A stretch of 64,000 nucleotides of DNA from Ectocarpus siliculosus (Eukaryota > Sar > Phaeophyceae > Ectocarpales > Ectocarpaceae), in the NCBI GenBank assembly GCA_000310025.1, contig FN649149.1:480360-544359 (forward strand), in the 5' to 3' direction. Within the stretch, counting starts at the first letter, position 1. Every line of letters starts with the position of its first letter. Below, piece by piece: positions 22,138 through 32,981 of the stretch. The notes beneath the pieces were generated by a model that had not been told where the DNA came from, did not search any database, and saw only the letters and a program-made list of their open reading frames with translations. The position numbers were made by a program, and so were the translations under genes.

Positions 22138-22312
22138 TGAAGGTGGGGTGCCCGTTGTTGACAGGGAGTGCCGTTAGTTGAAGGGGAGTGCCCCAAACCA
22201 CCAGAAGGGGGGCGGTATGGGGGTGGGTGCCCGTTTGTCGGGGGGGGGTGCCGGTTGTGGGGGGGGAGTGCCCGTCAGCCCGGGGGGGTGCCCGTTTGAG
22301 AATACTTACTCA
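22138..22312 (+). repeat. G-rich tandem repeat, quadruplex-prone
   Basis: Successive GGGGTGCCCGTT-like units with G-runs of 4-9, densest at 22205-22300. The plus strand could fold into G-quadruplexes. It separates the inverted 22-bp array from the about 185-bp array. Confidence 0.75.
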
Positions 22313-22369
22313 TGTTCAGGGGTTGCCCCTATCCTGTCACAAGTGTTATGATAATCAGCGCCCGGTACA

Positions 22370-23095
22370 TAGAGTTTGGCCTGCCTGGTGGAGAAGATAA
22401 GATTATCTGCTCCAACAGGCCGTTCAGCCACTGAGCCCCGGTGGGTGGGTGTTTCTCAGCATCCACTGGTCCGATTGGAGTGCACGGTGGCTTGAATGAT
22501 AGCTGTTGGCCTTGCCAACACAATGGAAGTCTTTGCAGAACAAACAGCGACCGGGAGATAGATTTTGGCCTGATGGAGCAGATAAGCTTACCTCCTCCAC
22601 CGGGTCTTTGAGCCACTGAGCCCCGTGGGTGGGCGTTTCTCTGCACCCACTAGTCCGATCGGGGTGTCCGATGGCTCATATGATAGCTGTGGGCCGTCCC
22701 GACACAATGAAAGTGTTCGTCAGGACAAAATACGCCCAGTAGATAGAGTTTGGCCTGGTGGAGCTGATAAGCTTATCTTTTCCACCGGCCGTTGAACCAC
22801 TGAGCCCCCGTGGGTGGGTATTTCTCCGCATCCACTGGTCCGATTGGGGTGTCCGATGGCTTGAATGATAGCTGTGAGCCGTGCCGACACAATTCAAGCC
22901 ATGGTAGGGAACATCACCGTTTACATAGAGATTGGGCTGGTGGAGCAGTTAAGCTTGTCTGCTCCACCGGCCGTTGAGCCACTGAGCCCCCGCGTGTGGG
23001 CGTTTCTCTGTACCCACTGGTCCGATTGGGGTAGGCGATGGCTTGAATGATAGCTGTGAGCCGCGCCAACACGATGTGGGCCAAATTAAGCGTGG
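22370..23095 (+). repeat. About 185-bp tandem array, four copies
   Basis: Four copies start near 22376, 22563, 22749 and 22931. Each has TTTGGCCTGGTGGAGC, a palindromic AGATAAGCTTATCTGC-like core closing with GCTCCACC, then GAGCCACTGAGCCCC, GTGGGTGGGCGTTTCTC, CCACTGGTCCGAT and GCCGACACAAT. Identity between copies is roughly 75-85%. An inverted single copy lies at 21041-21240. Confidence 0.88.
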
Positions 23096-23152
23096 TTGAG
23101 CTTTGTGACCGGAGGTAGCGGGACAATTGACTACCGCCCCCCTAATGCCGCG

Positions 23153-23744
23153 CCCCCCACGGTGTTTGCCATCGGGATTGGGTTTTCGTCACTTGGCAAC
23201 GACGTTGTAAAACAAGCCCCCCCCTCGGTGTTTGCCATCGGGGTTGGGTTTTCGTCGCTTGGCAACGACGTTGTAAAACAAGCCCATTCACTTCGTGAAC
23301 TCGGCAACCAGGTTACCGTTTTTTTTACACCTCTGTTTTTTTTTTGCAGTAACCATGAATGGTGGTCGAGTAGATCATGTTGTGCGGGGTCGAGAAACCT
23401 CACTCCGCGCAACGGGGGATGATCGCATCACGTTGTGTTAAAATGGTCAAGCATCCTCGAGGCAGGTACACAGTGCTTGCAACTGTCTCTGGAAGTGAAA
23501 GCACCAGAAAATAGATTAAGTCATACGCAGCTGTCATCCGTACGCAAGGAAGTAAGCACAAGATGCCGAACATCCTTAGCAGGATGCAGCTCACCCTTCA
23601 TGCGACTCGCCGAATACCTCACGGCGCTTCGCGCTTGGCGATGTGAGAGCCTGGTCCGGTGAGAACCCGGCGTGCTCCGTCCCGGCTTTGTAGGGATGCG
23701 AGGTCAATGGTCTAACGACTACGGCATGCACGACTATGAGTATA
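23153..23744 (+). repeat. Dispersed repeat, copy 2, with 16-bp flanking duplication
   Basis: The same family as 7618-8141, with an extra 66-bp tandem duplication at its 5' end (units starting 23161 and 23227). It is bounded by CCCCCCTAATGCCGCG (23137-23152) and CCCCCCTAATGCTGCG (23745-23760), identical at 15 of 16 positions, which looks like a target-site duplication. That size would suit target-primed retroposition, but no tail is visible. Confidence 0.8.
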
Positions 23745-23760
23745 CCCCCCTAATGCTGCG

Positions 23761-25039
23761 GAACCCCCTCTGTTGACCATATATCTCGGGGAAGATATCG
23801 GATCGGAGTGTACACTAGCTTGGAAGAACAACATGGGCCGTGCAGACAAGACGAAAAAGGTTCGAGGCCAGTTGGAGCTATGTGGACGGAGGTTCGCGAC
23901 GATTACTGCTTCCTGACATGCTGCGGAACCCCCTTTTCCAGCACATCTCTGCAGCCACTGGTCGGATTTTTCTTTTAAGTAGCATTGCAGATAGCTGGAT
24001 TTAGTGCATACCTACACGATGAATTTGGTCTGAGGTCGATTGGAGCTCTGTGGGTGGAGATCTGCCTGGTGGAGCAAATATGAGGTTACGCCACCGGTGG
24101 AGCAAATAGCATTGCCGTTAGCAATTCCCAGCGATCGCATTTTTCCTGAGCAGCACAGCAGCGGCGCTTCGAATCGTGTCGGGATACAAAACACTCACTC
24201 GTCCGATCGTTGCGGTGTAACATGGAAACGGGACGTATCGTGCGAACTTTCAACGCACAGGGGTTTGTATCGTCGTGTAATTATGGATGGGAAACGTTAA
24301 CTGTGTCAAGAAGGTCGGTGGGAGGCACAAAGTATAGACATGATCCGCAACAAAAGTTGTGTGTGTGTCGCGCCGAGTGGGGGGTGCCGTGAACATAGGT
24401 TTGTCGTCAAGACGCGGACGAAAGTCCGCAGATCTCTGGCGTGTTGTTCATATAAAGGACTGCATCCATCGTAGTATCATGTCGTAGGTGACGGTAATGT
24501 TAACAATCATTTAGAATTTGAGTTGCAGCAGTACGTGCATGTACGCATCGAAATATAATTAAACACACACACACACAACACACACTGAATATTCTTCATA
24601 CTAATAGTAAAATGGTCGACGACGACGACGTTCCTAGCAGTACATAACTTAGGGTGATCGGCCCCTACGATGCCGGTTCGGCATTACTAAGGGCCTGGGA
24701 ATTCCTAAAAACATGCGTTCGCGCGCGAAATGCCGCATGCACAAGAACGTCCCGAAACAGAGTTTACCCGCACGCGACGCTGCACATCGCGTTCACACGC
24801 ATGCATCCTGCATTATACTATGTAAACGGATTCACACACGCGTATCTTGCAAAACGTTCTGAACAAACATTCAACCGCACAGAAACGATTTACGATGTAC
24901 TTCGAAGTACGAGATATTCATGAACTCGCGAGCTCGAACACGGAACGTCATGGGACGGTCGCGGAAAATAACAAACACGGCCGCCTATTCGGTGATGCGT
25001 AAAAGGTTTCCGAAGGAAAATAAATGAATACACGTCAAT
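23761..25039. other. No recognisable gene
   Basis: Contains a diverged GTGGAGCAAATA...CCACCGGTGGAGCAAATA pair at 24068-24110 that recalls the foldback units, and a CA microsatellite at about 24563-24588. An 89-codon frame at 24654-24923 has no recognisable domain. Confidence 0.45.
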
Positions 25040-25995
25040 TGTCGCCCGAACGGTGTCCTGCAAGTGAGCACGCTGCTCACGTAGGACGCTGCTGTTCAGA
25101 ATGTAGTCGGATCCGTAGCGAAGTAAAGTGAAGTTCAAACAAGGTCGCTCGAACGGTGCCCTGGTACTCAGTTGACGGCTGGCTTCGGCCACAGCCGCCA
25201 ACTCTGTAGGTTCCTCGGACCCGGAGTGAAATATGAAGGGTCTCAAATTAGTGCCCTGTTTCTCAGTTTGCGGCTGGCTTCGGCCCCCGCCGCCAACTCT
25301 GTACGTTCGTCGGATCCAGAGTGAAATATGAAGTCGCTCGAACGTTGCCCTGTTACAGAGTTGGCGGCTGGCACCGGCCGCCGGCGCCAACTATGTAGGT
25401 AGGTTCGTCGGATTCGGAGTGAAATACGATGTCGCCCGAACGGTGCCCTGGTACTGAGTTGGCGACTGGCTTCGGCCACCGCCGCCAACTCTGTAGGTTC
25501 GTCGGATTCGGAGTGCAATTGAAGTCGCTCGAACTGTGCCTTACTTCTGAGTTGGCGGTTGGCTTTGGCCGCCGCTGCGAACTCAGTATGTTTGTCGGGT
25601 CCGGAGTGCAATAGGAAGTCCCTTCGAATGGTGCCCTGTTGCTGTCCTTGCGGCTAGCTTTGGCTGCCGTCGAAAACCCCGATCCGGAGGGCAATGTAAG
25701 TCTCTCGAACGGTTCCCCGTTGCTGAGCCGGCAGCTGGCTCCGGCCATCGGATCCGGAGTGTAACCACACGTCGCTCGAACGGTGCCCTGTACCCTGTTA
25801 CCTGTTGCTGAGCGCGTGGCTGGCTTCGACCACCGTCGCAAACTCCGCAGGTTGTACGATCCGGAGTGTCACAACAATACCCATGTCGCTCGATTGCTCA
25901 TAAAATCTGACGCCATGTCTTTTACAACATGAAAACAACAAGCGAACATTTTTTTGCCCGAAAACTCGCTCGAACGGTGCCCTGCTGCCGATCAC
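25040..25995. repeat. About 93-bp tandem array
   Basis: About eight copies, starting near 25143, 25240, 25332, 25431, 25524, 25617, 25700 and 25770, with end fragments near 25040 and 25970. The shared core is GTCGCTCGAACGGTGCCCTG, GAGTTGGCGGCTGGCTTCGG, CGCCAACTCTGTAGGTTCG and GGATCCGGAGTG. Unit lengths vary from 70 to 115, centring on 93. Because 93 is a multiple of three, minus-strand frames with a 31-residue repeat stay open for stretches (24890-25841); I treat these as a by-product. Confidence 0.88.
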
Positions 25996-28289
25996 TATGC
26001 TCATGCAAGACGGTTGCGTCCGTATCGGTGACAGCAGCCAACGTACGTCACACACACGGTGCTCGTCTTCCGTTGGGACGCGTTTTAGAATGTGGAGGAA
26101 GTTCCTGAAATCACACGTGGGGGAATATTGTAGATTGCTTTCTTTTGTCGCGTGAAACTAAACGGAACGTGCTAAAAAGCGTGCGACTGGGAATGCAAAA
26201 ACTCAGCCTAGTTCAGTGCCTAACCCGGTGACCACGAACCTGTATACAGGGTTCCTATAGTCCACGTCCAAAAATGCAAATGTTACTCATGGCAGGACCC
26301 CACATGGTTTGCTCCCAGTTAACTCCTGCTGTGATGGAGTGCGGTGCCTCGAAGAGAACCAGAAAAGCATTACCTTGCGCACACGAAACGCTATGTAGAG
26401 GGGAAACGCCCTCTGTGTCCGACTTCATATCCTTGCCGATTATTCATGTTCTTGTTTGGCGAAAGATGTGGGTCGCGCCGCATGCATCGGCCCGCGCTGC
26501 TGATATCCGCACAGAGGTTTATAAGACAGTTCCTCGCCACACCAATCTAACTTGGCGCCGAACACGGCGTTATTTCTCGGTTGTTCAGTACTACGTTATC
26601 AGGGCCTAGGATTGGGGGAACCAAAGCATCCACTGGTAGAGCAGTATCTCCCGGTGTCATCTGTTGGCGATCGGCTACATTCAACGATGCAACATTTTCC
26701 GCCACGCACGTTTTATTGTTCGTGGTGTGTGTGCCTATGCACGTCTGCTGCACACATACACGTCTTCTTGTTTGTTTACGCGACATAAATGTAATCCGTC
26801 AGGTACGATGGTCGCGAAGATTATTTTGCTAGAGTAGCGGTATTGGCCACCTAAATCGTTTCGGTCGCATGGTTGGAATCGATCCACTGTAGGTGCAAGA
26901 TACCCGAGAATGTCCCCATCAAACTTGGTCATATCTCGAACGATGCATAGCTGTCAAAGCGTAGAATCGAGTTCTAACTACATCCCCCCCCCCCAAACGA
27001 AGAGGATGGTAGGAGTACCCGTGCTTCCCACCAAGGTTGGTGTAGTATGCAGCAGCACCAGAAATTCCCCCTTTTGGACCCTTGCCCGCATCTTCCGAAA
27101 TTGACCCATGACGCGGGCGGGGACAATTGCTGATAGTTTGCCTTGTGTCGGCATTGTCACAAGCGTGCCGGATGCGCCCTAAACAGGTAACGCTCAATGA
27201 TATCAACAGAGACGACCGCCGTCCAGTCACTTTATTCCTTTCCCGTGTTGAAGGCACATGCTGTACGGTCATTGTTTGTTTATCATGGGCCGCGCCGTAC
27301 GCTGAACCGCCAAAAAACGTTCGACGTGGCACCGCGTCATTCCCTCCCCCCCCAAACAAAAGACGATACCATGCCTCGCACGTGGCCTGATCCCATGGCG
27401 ACTTGTCCCGGCTATGTCCGAATGGCCACGAGATTTGGTGGCCCGGGATGCACAACAGCGTAGCCCTGTCGTTTCCCTTCTTTTATCTGTATCGTGTTTT
27501 TCGTCATGTTTCTCTGTGAAGTGAGATATCCCAGGCACTATGTGAATCGTTTCGCAGGGACCTCAAAGATACAGAGGGAGGCAAGCAGCGCCATGAAACC
27601 CCCATACGGCGCGGGGCCCATGGCGATCAAGAAGGGCAAGACGAACGACAGTAAGCGCTTTACAGTGCACCACAACGGGTCATCGCCAATCGGTAGTGCA
27701 CGCCACCGCCAAGAGACAGACGAGGGTCTCTCCGAGGTACCGCTCGCCGGTGTGGCGGAGGAACTCGTTGAGTCCTCCGATTTGTTTTTTTTTAGGCGGG
27801 CGGGACGAAGCCCGGCGGCTGAGCTGTGCCGTCCCGTTTCGCGGTCAACTTGAACGCAGGGTGTGTATCGTACCAGTTCTGTGCTGGTACGACATCGGAA
27901 CCCGACGGGTTTTACTGTTGTATCCCGAAGCAGATATCGCACGACTTCGAATTGGGTGTTTTGTGAACAGTACAGCAGTATAGTGCGTACCATTGGGAGG
28001 CTCAATCGTCCGAGACTGCTACTACACAACAGTTTCGTCCCGTCTGGGAGTATTCAGAGGGAGGCTTTGTGTTTTTATAGCAGATATACGTTATGATGCC
28101 GCGAAGGGTTTGTGCCGTGCGGACCTTGTGGTACGAGGGAACTCTCCCTCCGTAGGCCACGTAAAATATTTTTCAAGGGAATTCGAAAGAAGCATTCAAA
28201 TGAAAGGTTGTTGTCGAAAACCGAAAACGGTAGTTTATTGTGCACGGAAGAATTCGGAACACCCCCAGATCTACGTATGTATTTGGGTG
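25996..28289. other. No recognisable gene; one half of a short repeat pair
   Basis: Short and medium frames on both strands (longest 178 codons at 26919-27455 minus and 163 codons at 27538-28029 minus) show no recognisable domains or splice-supported structure. C-runs occur at 26988-26998 and 27348-27354. 27960-28040 is repeated at 28705-28785. Confidence 0.4.
27960..28040 (+). repeat. Short direct repeat, partner at 28705-28785
   Basis: CCATTGGGAGGCTCAATCGT and CAACAGTTTCGTCCCGTCTG occur here and, with a few changes, at 28705-28785, about 745 bp downstream. Both copies flank the dispersed repeat at 28290-28510. Confidence 0.7.
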
Positions 28290-28510
28290 ATTGCTGTGCC
28301 GCCCTGGCGGCGCGTTGGTTCGGGTGTCTTGGTTCGGTTTACTGGAGTCCCACAAAGAGGAAATTCTCGCGGAGATTTCATTCTGCTGTCTCGCTGCTCC
28401 TGTAGCAAGAGTCTGATAGGCGCGTGTCCACTGGACCCAAGGGCCACGTGTTGAGGAATACACAGTGTGCAACACGCAGCCCGCGTCGGAGGGTCACGTG
28501 GCGTCGGAGG
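28290..28510 (+). repeat. Dispersed repeat shared with 12885-13145
   Basis: Second copy of the family at 12885-13145, shorter by small deletions and without its internal A-run. It starts near CGCCCTGGCGGCG and ends at GTCGGAGGGTCACG. Confidence 0.75.
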
Positions 28511-28802
28511 AAAACAGCTAGCTACATCGAACCGGACCATAGCTAGCAAACATTCGTATCTTTTCTCCAGCCCACCCACCCCGTTTCGTTCGAAAATGGG
28601 GGATATGATGTAACGAGTGAAGACCTCTTAATGGTTCTGTGACTCGGAGTTGGTGTAACCTTTGCCACGTAGAAGTATGGCGTAGTATGGGGTGTATCTG
28701 AATGGCAGTACGTCCCATTGGGAAGCTCAATCGTCCGAGGCTACTGCTGTAGTACAACAGTTTCGTCCCGTCTGGTGTATTCAGCTTGTTGTTCTTGTTC
28801 TT

Positions 28803-29104
28803 GGGGCTTGTACATTTTCGTACTTTTCCATGCATGTCCATGGCATTTTTTTTGGAACGTCCATGGAATGTTTCATGGACGTCCATGGTCTTTCATGAAA
28901 TGTTTCATGAACACCCATGAACGTCCATGGAATGTTTCATTGACGTCCATGGTCTTCCATGAAATATTTCATGAACGTCCATGGATGTTCATGAAATATT
29001 TCGTGAAAGGCCATGGACGTCCATGAAACATTTCATGAAAATCCATGAACGTTCGTTCATGAAATGTTTCATGAAAGCCCATGATTATCCATGAAATGTT
29101 CCAT
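28803..29104. repeat. CATG-palindrome array A (32-bp phased)
   Basis: After a leader starting GGGGCTTGTACATTTTCG, the tetranucleotide CATG recurs with spacings 12, 10, 10, 12, 10, 10 and so on (one exception of 14), giving a 32-bp higher-order unit. The local contexts alternate between TTTCATGAAA, GTCCATGGAC and CCATGG palindromes. About 23 CATG steps are present, a few mutated (CATT, CGTG). Confidence 0.9.
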
Positions 29105-29675
29105 GCGAGGGCGGGACGCCGAAGCGCCGACGCGTCGGCGGAAAACCCGAGGATACATGGGGATATGTCCCCGCCCCCCCAAAAATGGGACGAAATTACC
29201 CCGATTTTCGATTATGTAGTGTACAGTAGGCCTACATAACTAACCGAGTGTCTAGAATTTGTGTTCACCACACTCCCTTGGAGAAGGGTTTCGAAACGCA
29301 CCTCACCTACCTCACTCGGCAGTGGCTAGGTACCGGTTGGCACCTACCTCACTCGACAATGGCTAGGTACCGGTTGGAAATGTTTTTCCCTTTCGCCTTC
29401 CTCCGCCCCTCCATTATTCGACGGTTCGCCAGGTCGGGGCTGGCTGTGATGGGACACCCATTCATTCATTGCTGAACGCGACGAGCTGGCGGTGGAGGCC
29501 GTCGACGAGGTTGTTGTGCCCGGCCGTTTGACTTCTCCCGCGGCTCTGCTGATGGGCGGAGGATGGCGTCCACCACTCACTTTTCTTTCGGCTTGGAGTA
29601 GATGCACCTTGAGCCCGCCGTGTGATTCATCTCAATTATTATAATGGTAGTTTATTCTTTTTTATAAAAATATTT
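29105..29675. repeat. Unique segment of a duplicated element, copy 1
   Basis: Begins GCGAGGGCGGGACGCCGAAG next to array A and is about 95% identical to 52655-53164. It contains a CCGACGCGTCGG palindrome, a GGGGATATGTCCCC hairpin and a 30-50 bp internal duplication around GGCTAGGTACCGGTTGG that is absent from the other copy. Short frames are conserved in both copies, but one copy carries a CATT triplication that shifts them, so coding is unlikely. Confidence 0.85.
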
Positions 29676-30235
29676 TTCATGGAATTCCATGAAAAGTCCA
29701 TGGAAGTCCATGGAGCTCCATAGAACTTTTCATGAAACTCCTTGGACTTTCATGAAATATTTCATGGCATTTCATGTCCATGAATATTTCATGAAGAGTT
29801 CCATGGACGTCCATGGACTTCCATGAAAAGTTCCATGGAGCTCCACAGACTTCCATGAAAAATTTCGGAAGTGAAAGGAGTTCCATGAAAAGATTCTTGG
29901 AAGTCCATGGAGCTCCGTGGAAACAAGGAAAGCGTTCCTTGGAAGTCCAATGAAGCCCATGCACACATATCATGGAAATCAATGTTGAACACAGCCAAGG
30001 CTCATTGTCGGCATTTATCAACCAAGTTGGCGTCACCGGAATATTTTTTGAACGTCCATGAAATGTTTCATAGACTTCCATGATGAAATATTTCATGGAG
30101 TTCCATGGACTTCCATGGACATGGTGTCATGGAGCTCAATGGAGCTACATGGACTTCCATGGAACATTTCATGGAAGTCCATGGAAGTCCATGGACTGGT
30201 TTCATCGAAGTCCATGGACTTCCATGAAGTAGTTC
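29676..30235. repeat. CATG-palindrome array B
   Basis: Continuous with the preceding segment; CATG steps of 10, 11 and 12 predominate, with GAGCTC and GAAGTC between them. Interrupted at about 29865-30050 by non-array sequence that includes GGAGTTCCATGAAAAG-type remnants. The same array with the same interruption follows the second copy at 53165-53776. Confidence 0.88.
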
Positions 30236-31362
30236 ACTAAAAAATACTTATATAAATGTAGATGACTGATTGGTACACATAGTGTTGTGCACATTAAACA
30301 TGTTTGACTGCTCGCTGTACTTACACTACAGCTGAAGAAACGCGTTGGTGGAGAAACTGTACATGACAAAGTTCCACAACATCCACACCCTAACCTCGAA
30401 TCAAAGTTCATTGAACTCAACACCCGGAAGAGCATCACGCCTCTGCGCGCGTGAACAAAGAACCAAAGTGATCGGCGGACACCGCGGAACATAGTAGTTT
30501 CCAACTATCTATCATAGTAGTTTCCAACTATCTATGCAGAGCAGTGTTCCGTTCCAACAGCCATTTATCGCACTAAGAACTACAACAACTCCGAATACCG
30601 CCGTTTTGGAGTAAGTCTACGCCCCCGGGAGCGTACATCATGCTCCTTTTCCTTTTCCTCCTGCTTGTCCTGCTCGTGCTCCTAATCCTCCTCCTCCTCC
30701 TCCTCCTCCTCCTCCTCCTTCTCTTCCTCCTCCCCCTGCCCCCCTCCCCCTTCCTCGCTGTCCTCTCCCCCTCCCTCTTCTTCACTTCCCCATCCCTCGT
30801 CGCTCGACTCCGAATCTACTGCGGGCCGAGAATGTTATTGACTACATAGTCTTGCGCCGTGCACCAGCGACAGACGCCCTGGACTTTTCTTCAGCTTTGC
30901 CATCACGTGGGATTTCTCTTTGCTCACTTACGTCGTAGCTGGTACATGCCTGAAATACACACGCACACCCGCCAAGTGGTAAGTACAGGTCTACTGCTGC
31001 TGCTGTAGGAAGGAATTGAACAGGGTTTGTTAATTCTATTCTTGTGGTACGCCAAAGCTGGCTTGTGCTTTGAGTTCTCGAACATGCATGCACATCTCAC
31101 GGAAAACTGCAAGTTTGTTGTCGTGCAATAAGTCAACCCTAGTTTAAGTCAGTGTAAGAAGACCTGGGGTAGTTAAATTGCAGTATATATGTTGAGGCGT
31201 GATGGAATGGGCTTGCGAATGATGGCTCTGGGAGCAGGGTTGGAATTAGTTCTGGTTGAGATATCGTCAAATAAGGTCGTGAAAAGTGTATGAGATGGAG
31301 ACTAGAACGGAGAAAGTGTCGGTTTATGGTTGGAATTATGAGCTTATGAAAGAATCGCAGTC

Positions 31363-31364
<2 letters not shown>
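30236..31364. other. No recognisable gene; CTC microsatellite
   Basis: A TCC/CTC-repeat at about 30681-30735, within a wider pyrimidine-rich stretch 30640-30790. ATAGTAGTTTCCAACTATCT is repeated at 30489-30534. No gene recognised. Confidence 0.45.
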
Positions 31365-31404
<40 letters not shown>

Positions 31405-31409
31405 GAGAG
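31365..31409 (+). repeat. GA microsatellite
   Basis: An almost pure GA dinucleotide run of about 45 bases with one GGGA interruption. Confidence 0.9.
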
Positions 31410-31462
31410 TTGGAGAGAAAGTGAAGCGGCGCAATTGGATAGATACAGGGAAGCGGCGCAAT

Positions 31463-32070
31463 GGGGCTTGTACATTTTCGTACTTTTTCATGAAATGTTT
31501 CATGGAAGACCATGGATTTCCATGAAATTTCCATGACCTTCCATGGAAGTCCATGGAATTCCATGAAACTTTTCACGGCATTCCGTGAAAAGTTCCATGG
31601 ATGTCCATGACATTTTTGTCATGAAACTTTCCTTGAAATAGTTTCACTCCTGGTCATGAAACATTTCATGGAATAATTTCATGGACGTTCATGACATGCT
31701 TTCATGAACGCCCGTGCAAGTTCATGAAATGTTTCATGAACGCCCAGAAACGTTCATCAAAAGACTTTTCATGATAGCCCATGAACGTCCATGGAATGTT
31801 TCATGGACGTCCATGGTCTTGCATGACATATGTCATGCAAGACCATATTTCATGCAAGACCATGGACGTCCATGAAACGGTCTTTCATGAACTATTTCAT
31901 GAACGGCCATGGATGTTCATGAAATGTTTCATGGACGTCCATGGCCTTTCATGAAACATTTCATGAACATCCATGAACGAACGTTCATGAAAAGTTTCAT
32001 GAAAGACCATGGACATCCATGAAATGTTTCATGAACGCCCATGGGATATTTCATGGAATTCCAAATTCTG
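31463..32070. repeat. CATG-palindrome array C
   Basis: Starts with the same GGGGCTTGTACATTTTCG leader as array A, then CATG steps mostly of 10 and 12, with some 11 and 14. Contexts are TTTCATGAAA, GTCCATGGAC and TTCCATGGAA. It fades at about 32070 after GGAATTCCAAATTC. Confidence 0.9.
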
Positions 32071-32711
32071 GAACACCAAATTCATTCGTATATGATGCAT
32101 ACCAAGACTGAGAGTGTGGCTGCTCGCATGAATAGGGTACATCCTATTGTTCATAGGATGTGGGATGGTCAGCAGGTATGTATTCCTTCTTGTACCCATA
32201 CCCCCCCCCCCCCAAGAATTATCTACTCTGTGTGCCCCCTAAGATGAAGTTGGATTCCGACTTCATCTCAGACCCTTGCTGATCGTCTCTCAGCAACAAC
32301 AAGCAACTTTCCCTTCTCTACGTGGCCGTGGACAAGATTGTCAACGACGGAGCCTTCATGATACGTAGATGCGGTGTGATAAATGACGTCTTGTACAGTA
32401 AAACGTAACACGGTGTCATGAATGAATTGATGGTTTATGAGATGATTGTAATGGTAGCGAAATATCACGAGGTGTGCGAGCCCCACCGTGCACACTCCCC
32501 AGCTATCCCTCAGCATCTCTCCTCTACAAGTAAACTGAAGAAGAAGAAAAAATAAAGTACAAGTCCCAGAAGCGGCATTTAGCAACAACGTCGACTTCGG
32601 TCACTGCCTCAGCAGACTTCGGTCTGCACAGACTTCGGTCTGAACATGACACAGACTTCTATCTGGAACTGCACAAAGGCTTAACCGCCTGCAGACGACC
32701 CTTGGGTATAG
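32071..32711. other. No recognisable gene
   Basis: A C-run at 32199-32212. GACTTCGGTCTG is repeated three times at about 32608-32645. No domain is recognised. Confidence 0.4.
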
Positions 32712-32716
32712 AGCAC

Positions 32717-32970
32717 TGTTTGTCGGCCGTACTCCGCGTACTTATCGGGTATTGTTTGTGTAGTGTATTAACTTCAGACGATGAGGCAACGCCCGTACCC
32801 AGGGGGCTGTCGTGCTCAGAGAGGAGGAGTGGCAGCAGGGCTGCTGCACACAACAAAAGGGGGCCCCGGTGCATCATCACCGTACCCCTACCTAAAAGGT
32901 TCTACACCATCTGCGTCACACTTGTACGTACGGCTAACATATCCAAACCATGTCCGTAGACCCACGAACA
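32717..32970 (-). repeat. 3' LTR of copia element 1
   Basis: 254 bp. On the plus strand it reads TGTTTGTCGG...CCCACGAACA; in element orientation TGTTCGTGGG...GACAAACA, so it has TG/CA ends. It matches 38693-38948 except for one substitution and two single-base gaps. It should supply the polyadenylation signal. Confidence 0.96.
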
Positions 32971-32981
32971 CCCTCCCTGGT
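32971..32981 (-). promoter_or_regulatory. Polypurine tract of copia element 1
   Basis: On the minus strand ACCAGGGAGGG directly precedes the TG of the 3' LTR, the position for plus-strand priming. Confidence 0.75.

Noticed and set aside
24890..25841. Minus-strand repeat protein of 31-residue units
   Set aside because: Unit length varies from 70 to 115 bp so the frame is not maintained throughout; best explained as a minisatellite.
29248..29607. Short conserved frames in the duplicated unique segment
   Set aside because: The two copies differ by frame-changing indels (CATT unit, internal duplication), so the peptides are not conserved.
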